Assembly (NCBI RefSeq): GCF_015207875.1
Contig: NZ_JADEVZ010000015.1
Coordinates: 22,705-86,704 of the forward strand
Origin: Dolichospermum sp. LEGE 00240
GTDB taxonomy: Bacteria > Cyanobacteriota > Cyanobacteriia > Cyanobacteriales > Nostocaceae
Reading direction: 5' to 3'
DNA length: 64,000 nucleotides
Below are positions 45,193-55,514 of this stretch, in pieces. The notes below the pieces were generated by a model. The model had not been told where the DNA came from. It saw only the letters and a list, made by a program, of their open reading frames with translations, and ran no database searches. Position numbers and translations under genes: made by a program. The number at the start of each line of letters is the position of its first letter. Position 1 is the stretch's first letter.

Positions 45193-47100
45193 ATGCACTT
45201 GAGTGAAATTACCCATCCTAACCAGTTGCATGGTTTGTCAATTCGGCAGTTGCAACAAATTGCCCGTCAAATTCGTGAGAAGCACTTACAAACCGTAGCC
45301 GCCTTTGGAGGGCATTTGGGTCCTGGCTTGGGAGTTGTCGAATTAACTCTGGGACTTTACCAAACCCTAGATTTAGATCGGGATAAAGTTATATGGGATG
45401 TAGGACATCAAGCTTATCCCCACAAATTAATTACCGGACGCTACAGTAATTTCGATACTCTCCGTCAAAAAGATGGCGTTGCAGGTTATCTCAAACGCTG
45501 CGAGAACAAATTTGATCATTTTGGCGCAGGACACGCTTCTACAAGTATTTCCGCTGCATTAGGGATGGCTTTAGCCCGCGACTTAAAAGGGGAAAAATTT
45601 AAAACCGTTGCTGTGATTGGTGATGGGGCTTTAACAGGGGGTATGGCGCTAGAAGCCATTAACCACGCTGGACACCTCCCGAAAACTAATCTGCTGGTGG
45701 TTCTCAATGACAATGAGATGTCAATTTCTCCCAATGTGGGGGCGATTCCTCGTTATCTGAATAAAATGCGTCTGAGTCCGCCAGTGCAGTTTCTCTCCGA
45801 TGGGATTGAGGAACAGTTAAAACATCTGCCTTTTGTGGGTGAATCTATTTCTCCAGAACTGGAACGCATTAAGGAAGGAATGAAGCGGTTAGCAGTCCCC
45901 AAGGTCGGCGCTGTTTTTGAAGAATTGGGCTTTACTTACATGGGTCCAGTTGATGGGCATAATTTAGAGGAATTAATTGCCACATTCCAACAAGCACACC
46001 AAATTACTGGCCCGGTTTTGGTTCATGTAGTCACAACTAAGGGTAAAGGCTATGAACTGGCGGAAAAAGACCAAGTCGGCTACCATGCCCAAACTCCCTT
46101 TAATTTAGCCACTGGGAAGGCGATTCCTTCTAGTAAACCTAAACCCCCTGCTTACGCTAAGGTATTTTCTCATACTTTAGTAACACTGGCGGAACAAAAT
46201 CCTAAAATCGTGGGTATTACGGCGGCAATGGCTACTGGTACAGGCTTAGATAAACTACAAGCTAAACTACCTCATCAGTATATTGATGTGGGAATTGCCG
46301 AACAACACGCCATTACCTTGTCTGCTGGTTTAGCCTGTGAAGGTATGCGTCCTGTCGCTGCTATTTATTCCACTTTCTTACAACGTGCCTTTGACCAAAT
46401 TATTCACGATGTTTGTATTCAAAACCTCCCCGTATTCTTCTGTTTAGATCGGGCCGGGATTGTTGGGGCTGATGGTCCAACTCACCAAGGGATGTATGAT
46501 ATTGCTTATCTGCGTTGTATTCCGAATATTGTGGTCATGGCCCCCAAGGATGAGGCGGAATTACAACGGATGGTTGTGACTGGGATTAATTACACAGATG
46601 GACCGATTGCCATGCGTTTCCCTCGTGGTAATGGTCACGGTGTCCCCTTAATGGAGGAAGGCTGGGAATCTCTGGAAATCGGGAAGGGGGAAATTCTCCG
46701 TCAAGGTGATGATGTTTTGATTGTCGGCTATGGTACGATGGTTTACCCAGCAATGCAAGCGGCGGAAATTCTCAGCGAACATGGGATTGAGGCAACTGTA
46801 ATTAATGCTCGTTTTGTGAAACCTTTGGATACTGAGTTGATTTTACCTTTGGCTAAACAAATTGGCCGGGTTGTGACTTTGGAAGAAGGTTGTTTAATGG
46901 GTGGCTTTGGTTCTGCTGTGGCTGAGGCTTTACTTGATGCTGATGTTGTTGTCCCTGTGAAGCGGATTGGTGTTCCTGATATTTTGGTAGATCATGCTAC
47001 GCCAGATCAATCTTTTGCTGAGTTGGGTTTGAGTAGTCCTCAAATTGCGGAAAGTATTTTACAAGCTTTCTTTAAGAAGGAATTAGCTGGTGTGAAATAG
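45193..47100 (+). CDS. dxs: 1-deoxy-D-xylulose-5-phosphate synthase
   Basis: 635 aa cytosolic thiamine-diphosphate enzyme; condenses pyruvate and glyceraldehyde-3-phosphate, the entry step of the MEP isoprenoid pathway that feeds carotenoids, chlorophyll and tocopherol side chains. Blocks: [26 protein letters not shown] ([12 protein letters not shown]), [15 protein letters not shown] (ThDP/Mg site), [13 protein letters not shown] ([11 protein letters not shown]) and [15 protein letters not shown]. Full family length. No frame problems. Confidence 0.98.
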   Translation: MHLSEITHPNQLHGLSIRQLQQIARQIREKHLQTVAAFGGHLGPGLGVVELTLGLYQTLDLDRDKVIWDVGHQAYPHKLITGRYSNFDTLRQKDGVAGYLKRCENKFDHFGAGHASTSISAALGMALARDLKGEKFKTVAVIGDGALTGGMALEAINHAGHLPKTNLLVVLNDNEMSISPNVGAIPRYLNKMRLSPPVQFLSDGIEEQLKHLPFVGESISPELERIKEGMKRLAVPKVGAVFEELGFTYMGPVDGHNLEELIATFQQAHQITGPVLVHVVTTKGKGYELAEKDQVGYHAQTPFNLATGKAIPSSKPKPPAYAKVFSHTLVTLAEQNPKIVGITAAMATGTGLDKLQAKLPHQYIDVGIAEQHAITLSAGLACEGMRPVAAIYSTFLQRAFDQIIHDVCIQNLPVFFCLDRAGIVGADGPTHQGMYDIAYLRCIPNIVVMAPKDEAELQRMVVTGINYTDGPIAMRFPRGNGHGVPLMEEGWESLEIGKGEILRQGDDVLIVGYGTMVYPAMQAAEILSEHGIEATVINARFVKPLDTELILPLAKQIGRVVTLEEGCLMGGFGSAVAEALLDADVVVPVKRIGVPDILVDHATPDQSFAELGLSSPQIAESILQAFFKKELAGVK

Positions 47101-47106
47101 TTTTTA

Positions 47107-47152
47107 TTGTCTGAATCAGGATTTTCAGGATTTAAGGATTTTCAGGATTTAA
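47107..47152. repeat. CAGGATTTTCAGGATT repeat after dxs
   Basis: ATTGTCTGAATCAGGATTTT followed by CAGGATTTAAGGATTTTCAGG. Reverse complement of the unit tail in the 42241 array. It starts 7 bp after the dxs stop. Confidence 0.6.
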
Positions 47153-47158
47153 TTATTT

Positions 47159-47261
47159 GGCGTTGATGAATAAAAGTATGAATTCGTCTCACGCAAAGGC
47201 GCAAAGACTAAGAGGTTGAGAAATGGAATTTTTGATGTTTATACCTCAATTCAACAACGCC
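47159..47261. mobile_element. MITE-B copy 2 (103 bp, 8-bp target duplication AATTATTT)
   Basis: Ends GGCGTTGATGAA and TTCAACAACGCC. Direct repeats AATTATTT at 47151-47158 and 47262-47269. Opposite orientation to copy 1 (7613-7726), sharing the GTCTCACGCAAAGGCGCAAAG block. Confidence 0.8.
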
Positions 47262-47268
47262 AATTATT

Positions 47269-47466
47269 TTGTATGTATTTCCTGATCCTGTTTATCCTTT
47301 TATCTTGGGTATCCTGATTCTGATGTTGATTGGCTTGATGGTGGGGAGTTTAATGGGTGCAATAACTATTTCTAGCATAAACCGACCACAAACTACAAAT
47401 TCTCTTGCCATTGCTTCCAACATCACAGAAACACCAACCCCAACTCCAATGATTACAAATACGTAA
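47269..47466 (+). CDS. Small single-span membrane protein (hypothetical, start uncertain)
   Basis: 65 aa from a TTG at 47269; any natural start may have been lost to MITE-B, which ends 8 bp upstream. One strong hydrophobic segment, FILGILILMLIGLMVGSLMGAITI, follows a Pro-rich start (FPDPVYPF); the tail is Thr/Pro-rich (TETPTPTPM). No family known. Confidence 0.35.
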   Translation: MYVFPDPVYPFILGILILMLIGLMVGSLMGAITISSINRPQTTNSLAIASNITETPTPTPMITNT

Positions 47467-47510
47467 GCATTCAGCTATCAGTGGTCAGCAGTCATTAAAA
47501 TATTATCTAA

Positions 47511-47642
47511 TTACTTGCAGCAACAAAAAAAGAACTGCCTTTATTTGAGAGATTACGTTTTATGGATGATGAATCTGCCGAAGATGATATCGCTTCATTA
47601 TTTGAACGTGATAAAGACACAGGCAGGAAGTTTGAGAGGTAA
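47511..47642 (+). pseudogene. Unrecognised ORF fragment
   Basis: Open 43 codons without a start: AATKKELPLFERLRFMDD, then ESAEDDIASLFERDKDTGRK to TAA. The composition is protein-like and acidic, but no family is recognised. Confidence 0.2.
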
Positions 47643-47698
47643 AAATTAGCCGTATAATAATTTTTTAATTGGTGTTTAGCCAGTTTTCAACTTTCAAA

Positions 47699-47776
47699 TT
47701 AGGGACACGGGAAAATTCCTTGATTAATTAGAGTTTGCAGGGTTTGGGGGAGTTCGGAAATGGTGATTTGTGTCAT
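47699..47776 (-). pseudogene. Antitoxin N-terminal stub (Phd/YefM-like start)
   Basis: Reads MTQITISELPQTLQTLINQ, the typical start of cyanobacterial Phd-type antitoxins, then GIFPCP and a stop. The rest is gone. Confidence 0.4.
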
Positions 47777-47822
47777 AGTGGTTGCTGGGGTTGGTGGGAT
47801 GAGAATTGGTAGTATATATTTC

Positions 47823-48005
47823 ATTAAGAACCCTTTCGATCCTTCGCTAAAAACACATAAATTAAAAGGTGAATTCAGCGAATTTTATTCATGTAGTCTC
47901 ACTTATGAATATCGGATTATTTGTATATTTTCAATACAAAATGAAACAATTATTTTAGTTAATATTGGTATGGGTTATCGCCGGCACTTCCACACCATGC
48001 AATAA
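47823..48005 (+). pseudogene. RelE/YafQ-type toxin fragment
   Basis: IKNPFDPSLKTHKLKGEFSE followed by FYSCSLTYEYRIICIF and ILVNIG is the C-terminal two thirds of a RelE/YafQ-family toxin (NPF-x-PSLKTHKL, Y-x-CSLTY-x-YRI). The N-terminus is missing, and after IG the frame diverges (MGYRRHFHTMQ instead of the expected T-H-D-E type ending). Confidence 0.6.
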
Positions 48006-48241
48006 CATATTGGTCATACACAATAAATGAGGTAGGGGTTTTTTCTCCACACCTCTTACGCATGATGTCCTGGATAGTTTTAATTGTGGTACTGATTGAC
48101 ATTTGTTGATAAAGATAGAGTTATGCACTATTGGCTATTATGCCAGATACTTGAGTCATCCAGTCAGCCAGCCAGGGAATAAATTCCCCGTCTCAAAGCT
48201 AAAGTCGGTTAAAACCGACTATTTTTTCTTTTATTTATTAT

Positions 48242-48347
48242 CTCGTTCCCAGTCTCTGACTGGGAATGCTATCAAGAGGTTCTACCTCTAGTATCACTGA
48301 AGGCAGAGCCTTCTAAAATTCATTCCCATACAGAGTATGGGAACGAG
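48242..48347. repeat. 106-bp palindromic element, copy 1
   Basis: Ends CTCGTTCCCA and TGGGAACGAG. Inside are short hairpins: CCCAGTCTCTGACTGGG, AGAGGTTCTACCTCT, AAGGCAGAGCCTT, CCCATACAGAGTATGGG. Every hairpin encloses a small loop, so the RNA would be a chain of stem-loops. Confidence 0.8.
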
Positions 48348-48394
48348 TAACTCTTATTTCTCTGTGAACTCTGTGCCTCTGTGGTTCGTTATAT

Positions 48395-48500
48395 CTCGTT
48401 CCCAGTCTCTGACTGGGAATGCTATCAAGAGGTTCTACCTCTAGTATCACTAAAGGCAGAGCCTTCTAAAATTTATTCCCATACAGAGTATGGGAACGAG
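48395..48500. repeat. 106-bp palindromic element, copy 2
   Basis: Same length and orientation as 48242-48347, with about two substitutions. Separated from copy 1 by 47 bp containing CTCTGTGCCTCTGTGG. Confidence 0.8.
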
Positions 48501-48578
48501 AAATACAGAGTATGGAAGATAAAATTCCTGTTTTATCCTGTAAATCCTGAAATCCTGGACATCCTGATTCTGACAGAA

Positions 48579-50919
48579 TTATGATGCCATATAAAGTTGA
48601 TTTTTTAACTCCTGTAATGCTTCTAAATATTTTTGTTTATTACCAAATAATTTGATAATTTCCATAGGCGTACCTATTTTATCAAACGGTTGCACTTTTA
48701 AATCATTTATATTTTCAATATTTTCAATCCCTTCGTCTGCATATTTATCTAAAAGTGCATCTAAAACCACACGGGCGTTTTCACTCTATTTATTAAAGTA
48801 ATCACGCTGACGAACTTTTTTAGCCCGTTCTTTACGACTTAATGCAGGTTGGTCAAAAGCTACATGACAAATTAAATCAAAAGGATCAAAATCTTTCCCC
48901 ACTTCCTGTGCTAATGCTTCTAATAAAATACCCTGTTCATGCAATTCTTGAATTATAGCTTGTTTCTGTGCTGCTGCATTCCAACGACGCAGAAATTTAT
49001 CTAAAGTCGTAAATTCTTGTTGGACAGTTTTCCGGGTATAGTCCTTAATAGATTCCGTGATTAATTTACCATCTTTACCATAATAAAGAGTCCTTTCAGA
49101 AACTATATCAACATCCACACCTACAGGTACAAATTTAACTCGCTTTTGTCCTGATTTTTCGGGTAAATCATCAATATTATCTCTACTATCTGCACTACCA
49201 TCATCATCATCTGGAGGTACAGGAGATTCACCTGTTTTTGGTTCATATATTTGTACAGGTTCACCATCAAAATCTTTATCATTAAACTTTTTAGTAGCTT
49301 TTTTGAAATCTATAATTGTGAAATATGTTTTATCAAATTCTTCATTGATTCTTGTCCCTCTACCAATGATTTGTTTAAACTCAGTCATTGAACCAATATT
49401 TTTATCTAAAACAATTAATTTACAGGTTTGGGCATCTATTCCTGTAGTCATTAATCTAGAAGTTGTCACAATCACTGGATAGGGACTTTCTGGTAAAATG
49501 AAATTATCTAATTCGGCTTTTCCCTGTTCATCATCTCCCGTAATTCGCATAATATATTTACGATTTTGGGAAACTAAATCAGCATTTTCATTAATTAAAG
49601 CACAGCGCATTCTTTCCGCGTGGTCTATATCTTCACAGAAAACAATAGTTTTATCAAATCGGTTGGTAGCTTTGAGAAATTCCGTTATCTTTTTGGCAAC
49701 TAAAATATCTCGATTTTCTAATACTAAAGTGCGGTTAATGTCTTTTTGGGTGTAAAGTTTATCTGCAATTAATTGATGATATTTATCTAATTCTCCCGGT
49801 GCGGGTTGCCAGCCTTCTAAATCTCTATCAATATCAATTCTGACAACTTTATAAGGGGCTAAAAATCCATCTTCTATCCCTTGTTTGAGGGAATAAGTAT
49901 AAATGGGTTCGCCAAAATAATCTATATTAGAAACTTCTTTAGTTTCTTTAGGTGTAGCTGTTAAACCGATTTGAGTAGCAGCAGAAAAGTATTCTAAAAT
50001 TTCTCGCCATGCGGAATCATCAGCCGCACTACCGCGATGACATTCATCAATGACAATTAAATCAAAAAATCCCCTAGAGAATTGTTTATAAATATTTTTA
50101 GATTATTCTGTTCCTGATACACCTTGATAAAGGGCTAAATAAATTTCATAAGCTGTATCTACCTGACGTTTAGTGATTTTCGTCATAGCCGAACTGAAAG
50201 GTTTAAAATCGTTGGTTTTAGTTTGGTCTATGAGAATATTTCTATCAGCTAAAAATAGGATTCTAGTTTTAGTTTTAGATCTCCATAACCGCCAAATAAT
50301 TTGAAATGCTGTGAAGGTTTTACCCGTACCTGTAGCCATGACTAATAATATCCTGTTTTCACCTTTAGCAATGGCTTCTACAGTTTGATTAATAGCAATT
50401 TCTTGATAGTAACGGGGGAATTTACCACTGCCATCATCATAATAACTTTGGGTCACAATAGGCTGTAATTGATCATCAATATTTTTCCATTTACAGTAAC
50501 GTTGCCATAATTCTGCTGGTGTGGGAAATTTATCTAAAGGAATTTCTCTTGCCATTATTCCTGATGTCACAGTTCTATCATGTTCTAAAAATGCGTCACC
50601 ATTGGAACTATAAACAAAAGGTATACCTAACATTTCTGCATAGTTGAGTGAGTGCTTGCTGCATTCCACTTCCCACACTGTGGTTATTATCTTTAGCTTC
50701 AATGACAGCAATTTTGATATTAGGTTTGTAATAAAGAATATAATCGGCGCGTTTACTTTGTCCTCTTGTGACTAATTTACCCCTTACATAAACCCGTCCT
50801 GCGGTAAAGGTGACTTCTTCACGGATTTGGGTATGTAAATCCCATCCTGCTGTTTGCACTATGGCAGGAGTGATGTATTTAGTACAGATGTCGCGTTCGC
50901 TGAGGGCTTTTTTTGTCAA
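48579..50919 (-). pseudogene. hsdR: Type I restriction enzyme R subunit (HsdR), inactivated
   Basis: Reads from MTKKALSERDICTKYITPAI (50919) through the EcoEI-type N-terminal nuclease ([21 protein letters not shown], a PD-x-E-x-K variant), Walker [20 protein letters not shown] in [11 protein letters not shown], helicase motifs [21 protein letters not shown] and [11 protein letters not shown], and the C-terminal helical part ([16 protein letters not shown]). Three lesions: a 4-bp duplication (GAGTGAGT on the plus strand, 50646-50653) causing a frameshift; an in-frame TAA after VSGTE (50103-50105); and an in-frame TAG (48786-48788) before SENARVVLDAL. No hsdM or hsdS is visible. Without the lesions the protein would be about 780 aa. 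Confidence 0.85.
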
Positions 50920-51052
50920 AGTCCATAGAATTAAGTCTGATTATGTTTTTAGCACACTTATTACCTATAGTATCAATAAACGCATTTTTGACAACAAAAA
51001 CAGAATATCTGACGATGGCATCAGATGACATTTGAAAAAAGTTGTCTTTATA

Positions 51053-51180
51053 TTCAGGACTTACGCAACCGGCACATTGGTAGGGTGCGTCAGATATCAA
51101 GAACCTGTTTATTGGCAGGATTTATGCAGTCTGACGCACCCTACAACAGATGTTTAGTGTGACACTTGCATAAGTCCCAA
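51053..51180. mobile_element. MITE-like element with GGACTTACGCA ends (128 bp)
   Basis: Ends TTCAGGACTTACGCAA and TTGCATAAGTCCCAA flanked by TA on both sides (51051-51052, 51181-51182). Inside, TAGGGTGCGTCAGA and TCTGACGCACCCTA pair. This type of end is common in cyanobacterial genomes. It fills part of the 387-bp gap before sbcC. Confidence 0.6.
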
Positions 51181-51306
51181 TATTGTAAATTTTTGTAAAA
51201 TTGATGTCTTCAAGACTAGAAACCTGCTAATTACATGACTAAACTAAAAACTAAGTGCATCTGTACTGTTAACAATCAAAATTGTAAATGTGGCACTATA
51301 GCCTGA

Positions 51307-54300
51307 ATGATCCCAGTCCAACTTATCATTAAAAACTTTCTCAGTTACCGTGACGCAAGTTTAGATTTTAGCGGCTTGCATACGGCGTGTATTTGTGGTT
51401 CTAATGGTGCGGGAAAATCTTCCCTTCTAGAAGCTATCACTTGGGCAATTTGGGGTGAAAGCCGTGCTACTGTTGAGGATGATGTGATTCATGCTGGGGC
51501 GAAAGAAGTCCGAATTGATTTCACTTTCCAAAGTGGACAGCAAACTTATCGGGTAATTCGTAACCGGGTGAGGGGTGGAACTAGTATTTTGGAATTTCAA
51601 ATTGAAACTCCCACTGGGTTTCGTCCTTTGACGGGTAAGGGATTAAAAGCCACTCAGGATGTGATTCTCGAACATATTAAGCTAGATTATGAGACTTTTA
51701 TTAATTCGGCTTATTTGCGTCAAGGAAAAGCCGATGAATTTATGCTCAAACGTCCTGCTGAACGTAAGGAAATTTTAGCAGAGTTATTGAAACTAAATCA
51801 GTATGATGAGTTGGAAGAACGAGCCAAGGATAAAGCTAAACTTTATAGAATCCAAGGAGAAGAGTTAGAAAATTCTTTAGCAAATATCAAAATTCAACTC
51901 CAACAACGGGAAATAACGGAAACTCAGCGCACTGAGTTAGAAGCGCAACTAAATAATCTACAACAGGTGCAAGCTTTTGAAAATATTCAGTTACAAAGTT
52001 TACAGGTTATCCAACATCAAAGACAAAGTTGGGAACAGCAATTAAATTTTCTGCGGCAACGATATGATAATCTGAGTCAAGATAGCGATCGCCTACAACA
52101 AGAACAAATAGCCGTAAAATCCCAACTAGCAGATTTAGAAAAGGTTTTAAATCAACAAACTGACATTCAAGCTGGTTATTCTCAATATCAAAATCTCCAA
52201 TCTCAAGAAGAAATCTTTGCTGCTAAATTTGAACAACATACCCGCGCTACCAATTTAAAACAACAAAAACAACAACAGTTATATAAACAAACTCAAGATT
52301 TAGAACGTCAATTACAACAAGCCCAAGCCCAATTAGCAGCTTTAGAACAGCAAGAACAAGAAATTACCCAAACCCTGAGTAAATCTGGGGATATCGAAAC
52401 AGCTATATTACAATTAAATACCGCCCGTCAGCATTTGACTAATTTAGATCAATTGCAAATGCAGGTAACACCATTATTACAACAAAGAGCCAGTTTGCAA
52501 ACTCAATTAGATCGCACTCATGCTAGTTTAGTCGCGCGATTAGAGCAAATGCAAGCCACAGAAAAACAACTGCAAAATCAACATCACCGACAACCCCAAT
52601 TACAACAAGCAGTAATAGAGATAGGCACGCAAATTGAAGAATTAGAAAAGAAGCGCGTTTATCTGCAAAGAGTCCAAGAAAAAGGACAGGAAAGACGACA
52701 TTTTATTGAACGTTTGCAAGCCCACCAACGAGATTATGAAAGGTTGTTAGGAGAACTAGAACAAAAATTGCAAATGTTACAAAATCCCGATGCTAGTTGT
52801 CCTTTGTGTGAACGTCCTTTAGATGAACATCATTGGAGTAAAGTTATCGAAAAAACCCAATTAGAATATGAAGATACCCAAGGACAATTTTGGGTAGTGA
52901 GGGAACAACTCGCAGTTTCAGATCGAGAAATTCAGGTACTCCGACAGGAATATCGAGAAATATCCCAAAAATTATCCGGTTATGATTCATTGCGAGAACA
53001 ACGGGGACAATTAGCCGCACAGTTAGAAGCTACAAGTGATGTCCAACAACAGTTACTACAAATTATTGCCCAAAAAGAACATTTAGAAAATTCCTTAGAA
53101 ACTGGTGATTATGCCCCCGAAAAACAAATAGAAATTCAGCAATTAGATCAATATCTCCAACAACTTAATTATAGTGAACAAGACCACGCCCTTGCCCGCA
53201 GTGAGGTGGATAAATTACGATGGGCAGAAATTAAACAAGGACAAATTAAAGATGCTTTAAAACGCCAAGCACAACTAACAGCTAAAAAGCCAGAATTAAC
53301 AGCGAATATTACTCAATTACAATGGCAACTGCAACAGGGACAAACTGATTCTGATTGTGCCAAAGAAATCGCTAATTTAGAACAGCAAATTGCGGAAATT
53401 GGTTATAGTTCCGAACAGCATAATTATCTGCGTCAAGGTGTACGACAAGGGCAAGTTTGGCAATCACGTCATCAACAATTATTATCAGCACAAGCACAAT
53501 ATCCGCAATTACTTAGTAAAAGTCAAGATTTAGAAGATTCATGGCAAAGAATCCTGAAAGAAAGAGAAATATTAACTCAAGAAGTTGATAATATTGTTAA
53601 ACAATTATCTGATAGTGCCAACCCCACCGCCCAAATTCATAATTTAGAACAACAATTAGTAAACCGCAGACAGGAACTAGATAATAAAATATCTCAGTTA
53701 GGGCAATTAAAACAAATGTCCCTGCAATTGGAAAGTTTACAAAATCAGTATGAACAAGGAATACAACAATTACAAACTTGTAAACAACAACAGCGTGTTT
53801 ATCAGGAATTAGCCCAAGCTTTCGGCAAAAATGGGATTCAAGCTTTAATGATTGAAAATATTTTACCTCAACTGGAAGCGGAAGCTAATCAACTACTTTC
53901 TCGATTGAGTGCAAATCAATTTCATGTTCAGTTTGTCACCCAAAAAGCCGGACGCAGTGGCAAATCCAGCAAGAAAAATGCCAAATTAATAGATACATTA
54001 GATATCTTAATTGCTGATGCCAGGGGAACGAGATCCTATGAAACTTATTCAGGAGGGGAAGCTTTTAGAATTAACTTTGCTATTCGTTTAGCACTGGCAA
54101 AATTATTGGCACAAAGAGCAGGAGCATCATTACAATTACTAGTAGTAGATGAAGGATTTGGGACTCAAGATGGGGAAGGATGCGATCGCCTAATTGCCGC
54201 CATTAACGCCATATCCGCTGATTTTGCCTGTATTTTAACTGTAACTCATATGCCCCACTTAAAAGAAGCTTTCCAAGCCAGAATTGAAGTGAGTAAAAAT

Positions 54301-54333
54301 CAGCAAGGTTCACAGTTACAATTATTGATGTAA
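51307..54333 (+). CDS. sbcC: SbcC/Rad50-type ATPase of the SbcCD nuclease
   Basis: 1008 aa. Walker A GSNGAGKSS at 31-39, then long Gln/Leu/Glu-rich coiled coils (about 180-480 and 515-800) on either side of a zinc hook CPLC at 498-501. The C-terminal ATPase half has YSGGEAFRINFAIRLALAKLL (ABC signature) and LLVVDEGFGTQD (Walker B). With SbcD it opens hairpins and processes DNA ends; this is relevant in a genome so rich in palindromes. sbcD is not in the window. An alternating GAACAACAA-type codon bias gives the coiled coil its Gln content. Full length and intact. Confidence 0.95.
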   Translation: MIPVQLIIKNFLSYRDASLDFSGLHTACICGSNGAGKSSLLEAITWAIWGESRATVEDDVIHAGAKEVRIDFTFQSGQQTYRVIRNRVRGGTSILEFQIETPTGFRPLTGKGLKATQDVILEHIKLDYETFINSAYLRQGKADEFMLKRPAERKEILAELLKLNQYDELEERAKDKAKLYRIQGEELENSLANIKIQLQQREITETQRTELEAQLNNLQQVQAFENIQLQSLQVIQHQRQSWEQQLNFLRQRYDNLSQDSDRLQQEQIAVKSQLADLEKVLNQQTDIQAGYSQYQNLQSQEEIFAAKFEQHTRATNLKQQKQQQLYKQTQDLERQLQQAQAQLAALEQQEQEITQTLSKSGDIETAILQLNTARQHLTNLDQLQMQVTPLLQQRASLQTQLDRTHASLVARLEQMQATEKQLQNQHHRQPQLQQAVIEIGTQIEELEKKRVYLQRVQEKGQERRHFIERLQAHQRDYERLLGELEQKLQMLQNPDASCPLCERPLDEHHWSKVIEKTQLEYEDTQGQFWVVREQLAVSDREIQVLRQEYREISQKLSGYDSLREQRGQLAAQLEATSDVQQQLLQIIAQKEHLENSLETGDYAPEKQIEIQQLDQYLQQLNYSEQDHALARSEVDKLRWAEIKQGQIKDALKRQAQLTAKKPELTANITQLQWQLQQGQTDSDCAKEIANLEQQIAEIGYSSEQHNYLRQGVRQGQVWQSRHQQLLSAQAQYPQLLSKSQDLEDSWQRILKEREILTQEVDNIVKQLSDSANPTAQIHNLEQQLVNRRQELDNKISQLGQLKQMSLQLESLQNQYEQGIQQLQTCKQQQRVYQELAQAFGKNGIQALMIENILPQLEAEANQLLSRLSANQFHVQFVTQKAGRSGKSSKKNAKLIDTLDILIADARGTRSYETYSGGEAFRINFAIRLALAKLLAQRAGASLQLLVVDEGFGTQDGEGCDRLIAAINAISADFACILTVTHMPHLKEAFQARIEVSKNQQGSQLQLLM

Positions 54334-54345
54334 TACCCAATACCC

Positions 54346-54378
54346 AGATCCCCGACTTCTTCAAGAAGTCGGAGACCT
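54346..54378. terminator. Stem-loop repeat after sbcC
   Basis: AGATCCCCGACTTCTTC/AAGAAGTCGGAGACCT, the sister of the hairpin at 6554-6586, starting 13 bp after the sbcC stop. Confidence 0.5.
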
Positions 54379-54399
54379 ATAATCATCTATATCCAATTA

Positions 54400-54504
54400 A
54401 GTAGGTGAACACAATAAAACCAAACTGTGTAAAGAAAGGTAAAATCGCTGAAAACTTCTTGACTCTTGCCTTACCATAACGACAATTTTCAACGCCAACC
54501 TACT
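54400..54504. mobile_element. MITE-C copy 2 (105 bp, TA target duplication)
   Basis: AGTAGGTG... to ...CCAACCTACT, flanked by TA at 54398-54399 and 54505-54506. Shares GAACACAATAAAACCAAACT with copy 1 (19424-19542). Ends 9 bp before the ATG of the HAD gene, so that gene's leader now includes the element. Confidence 0.72.
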
Positions 54505-54513
54505 TATCTACTA

Positions 54514-55194
54514 ATGCTGAGATTAATTACTGACTTTGACGGGCCAATCATGGACGTTTCGGAACGCTATTACCGTGTTTATCAATTGTGTTTAGAGAAA
54601 ACCCGATATCCTGGACAAACAATTACAGAACTGTCTAAAGCCGAATTTTGGCAACTCAAGCGATCGCACACTCCCGAACTCCAAATTGCCCTAAAATCAG
54701 GTTTAGATGCCCAACAAGGGCAAGAATTTTCCCAAATCCGTAAACAAACAGTCCACACCCTCCCTTATTTCCAGCATGATGTCCTTATCCCCACCGCATT
54801 AGCCGCACTCAGTCAAGTTCAAGCCGCCGGTGTTGATTTAGCCGTGATGACCATGCGGAGAGTGCGAGAACTAGACTATGCCTTTAATCAACATAATTTA
54901 AGCCAATTTTTCCCAGAAAATCGCCGTTATTGTCTGAGTAACGACTATGTAAAAACCCGTGATGTCGAAGATAAACCATTGTTAATGGCTAAAGCCTTAG
55001 CCGAACTCCCCCCCGCTGCTGATAGTTGGATGGTGGGAGACACAGAAGCCGACATTACGGCCGCCAAAAAACATAATATTAAAATTATCGCCGTTGAATC
55101 TGGTATCCGCGATCGCTCACAACTAGAATCCTATCAACCAGACATGATTGTGGCCGACTTAAAAACCGCTGTAAATTTGATCCTCAACCATTGA
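54514..55194 (+). CDS. HAD-superfamily hydrolase
   Basis: 226 aa from ATG 54514 (MLRLITDFDGPIMDVSERYY); the frame open from 54466 lies inside MITE-C. HAD motif I is DFDGPIMD (nucleophile D7, general acid D9), motif II is in DLAVMTMRRV, and SWMVGDTEADITAAK is motif III/IV with the acidic G-D-T-x-x-D. Similar to the phosphoglycolate phosphatase group in layout. Substrate not determined. Single gene after sbcC. Confidence 0.8.
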   Translation: MLRLITDFDGPIMDVSERYYRVYQLCLEKTRYPGQTITELSKAEFWQLKRSHTPELQIALKSGLDAQQGQEFSQIRKQTVHTLPYFQHDVLIPTALAALSQVQAAGVDLAVMTMRRVRELDYAFNQHNLSQFFPENRRYCLSNDYVKTRDVEDKPLLMAKALAELPPAADSWMVGDTEADITAAKKHNIKIIAVESGIRDRSQLESYQPDMIVADLKTAVNLILNH

Positions 55195-55284
55195 CACTCT
55201 CATGTCTAAAGACACTGAGATTCTTTAATCAACGATATGACTTGCTCAGGCAGGATTTCTCCAGTCTGAATAGAGGTCTAGATA

Positions 55285-55489
55285 GGGCTTGCTGAATAAA
55301 TGTAAGACCTATATATATCAAAGGTTTGAGTCTGCTAAAAAAGAAAATAGGTGCAAGATTTTTGAAGGAGATAGTCCCAAAAGCGTGCATTTTGGGTTGA
55401 ATAAATCACAAAATTTAGGGATAACAGATAGCCCAAACTCTTGCCTCTTGCCTCTTGCCTGCCCTCACAGACAACTTTTTCAGCAACCC
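55285..55489. mobile_element. MITE-B-like element (205 bp)
   Basis: Ends GGGCTTGCTGAAT and TTTTCAGCAACCC resemble MITE-B ends. Direct repeats CTAGATA lie at 55278-55284 and 55490-55496. Contains a CTCTTGCCTCTTGCCT tract. Probably a longer member of the same superfamily. Confidence 0.55.
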
Positions 55490-55514
55490 CTAGATATTTT
55501 AGCTTAATCAGCAG

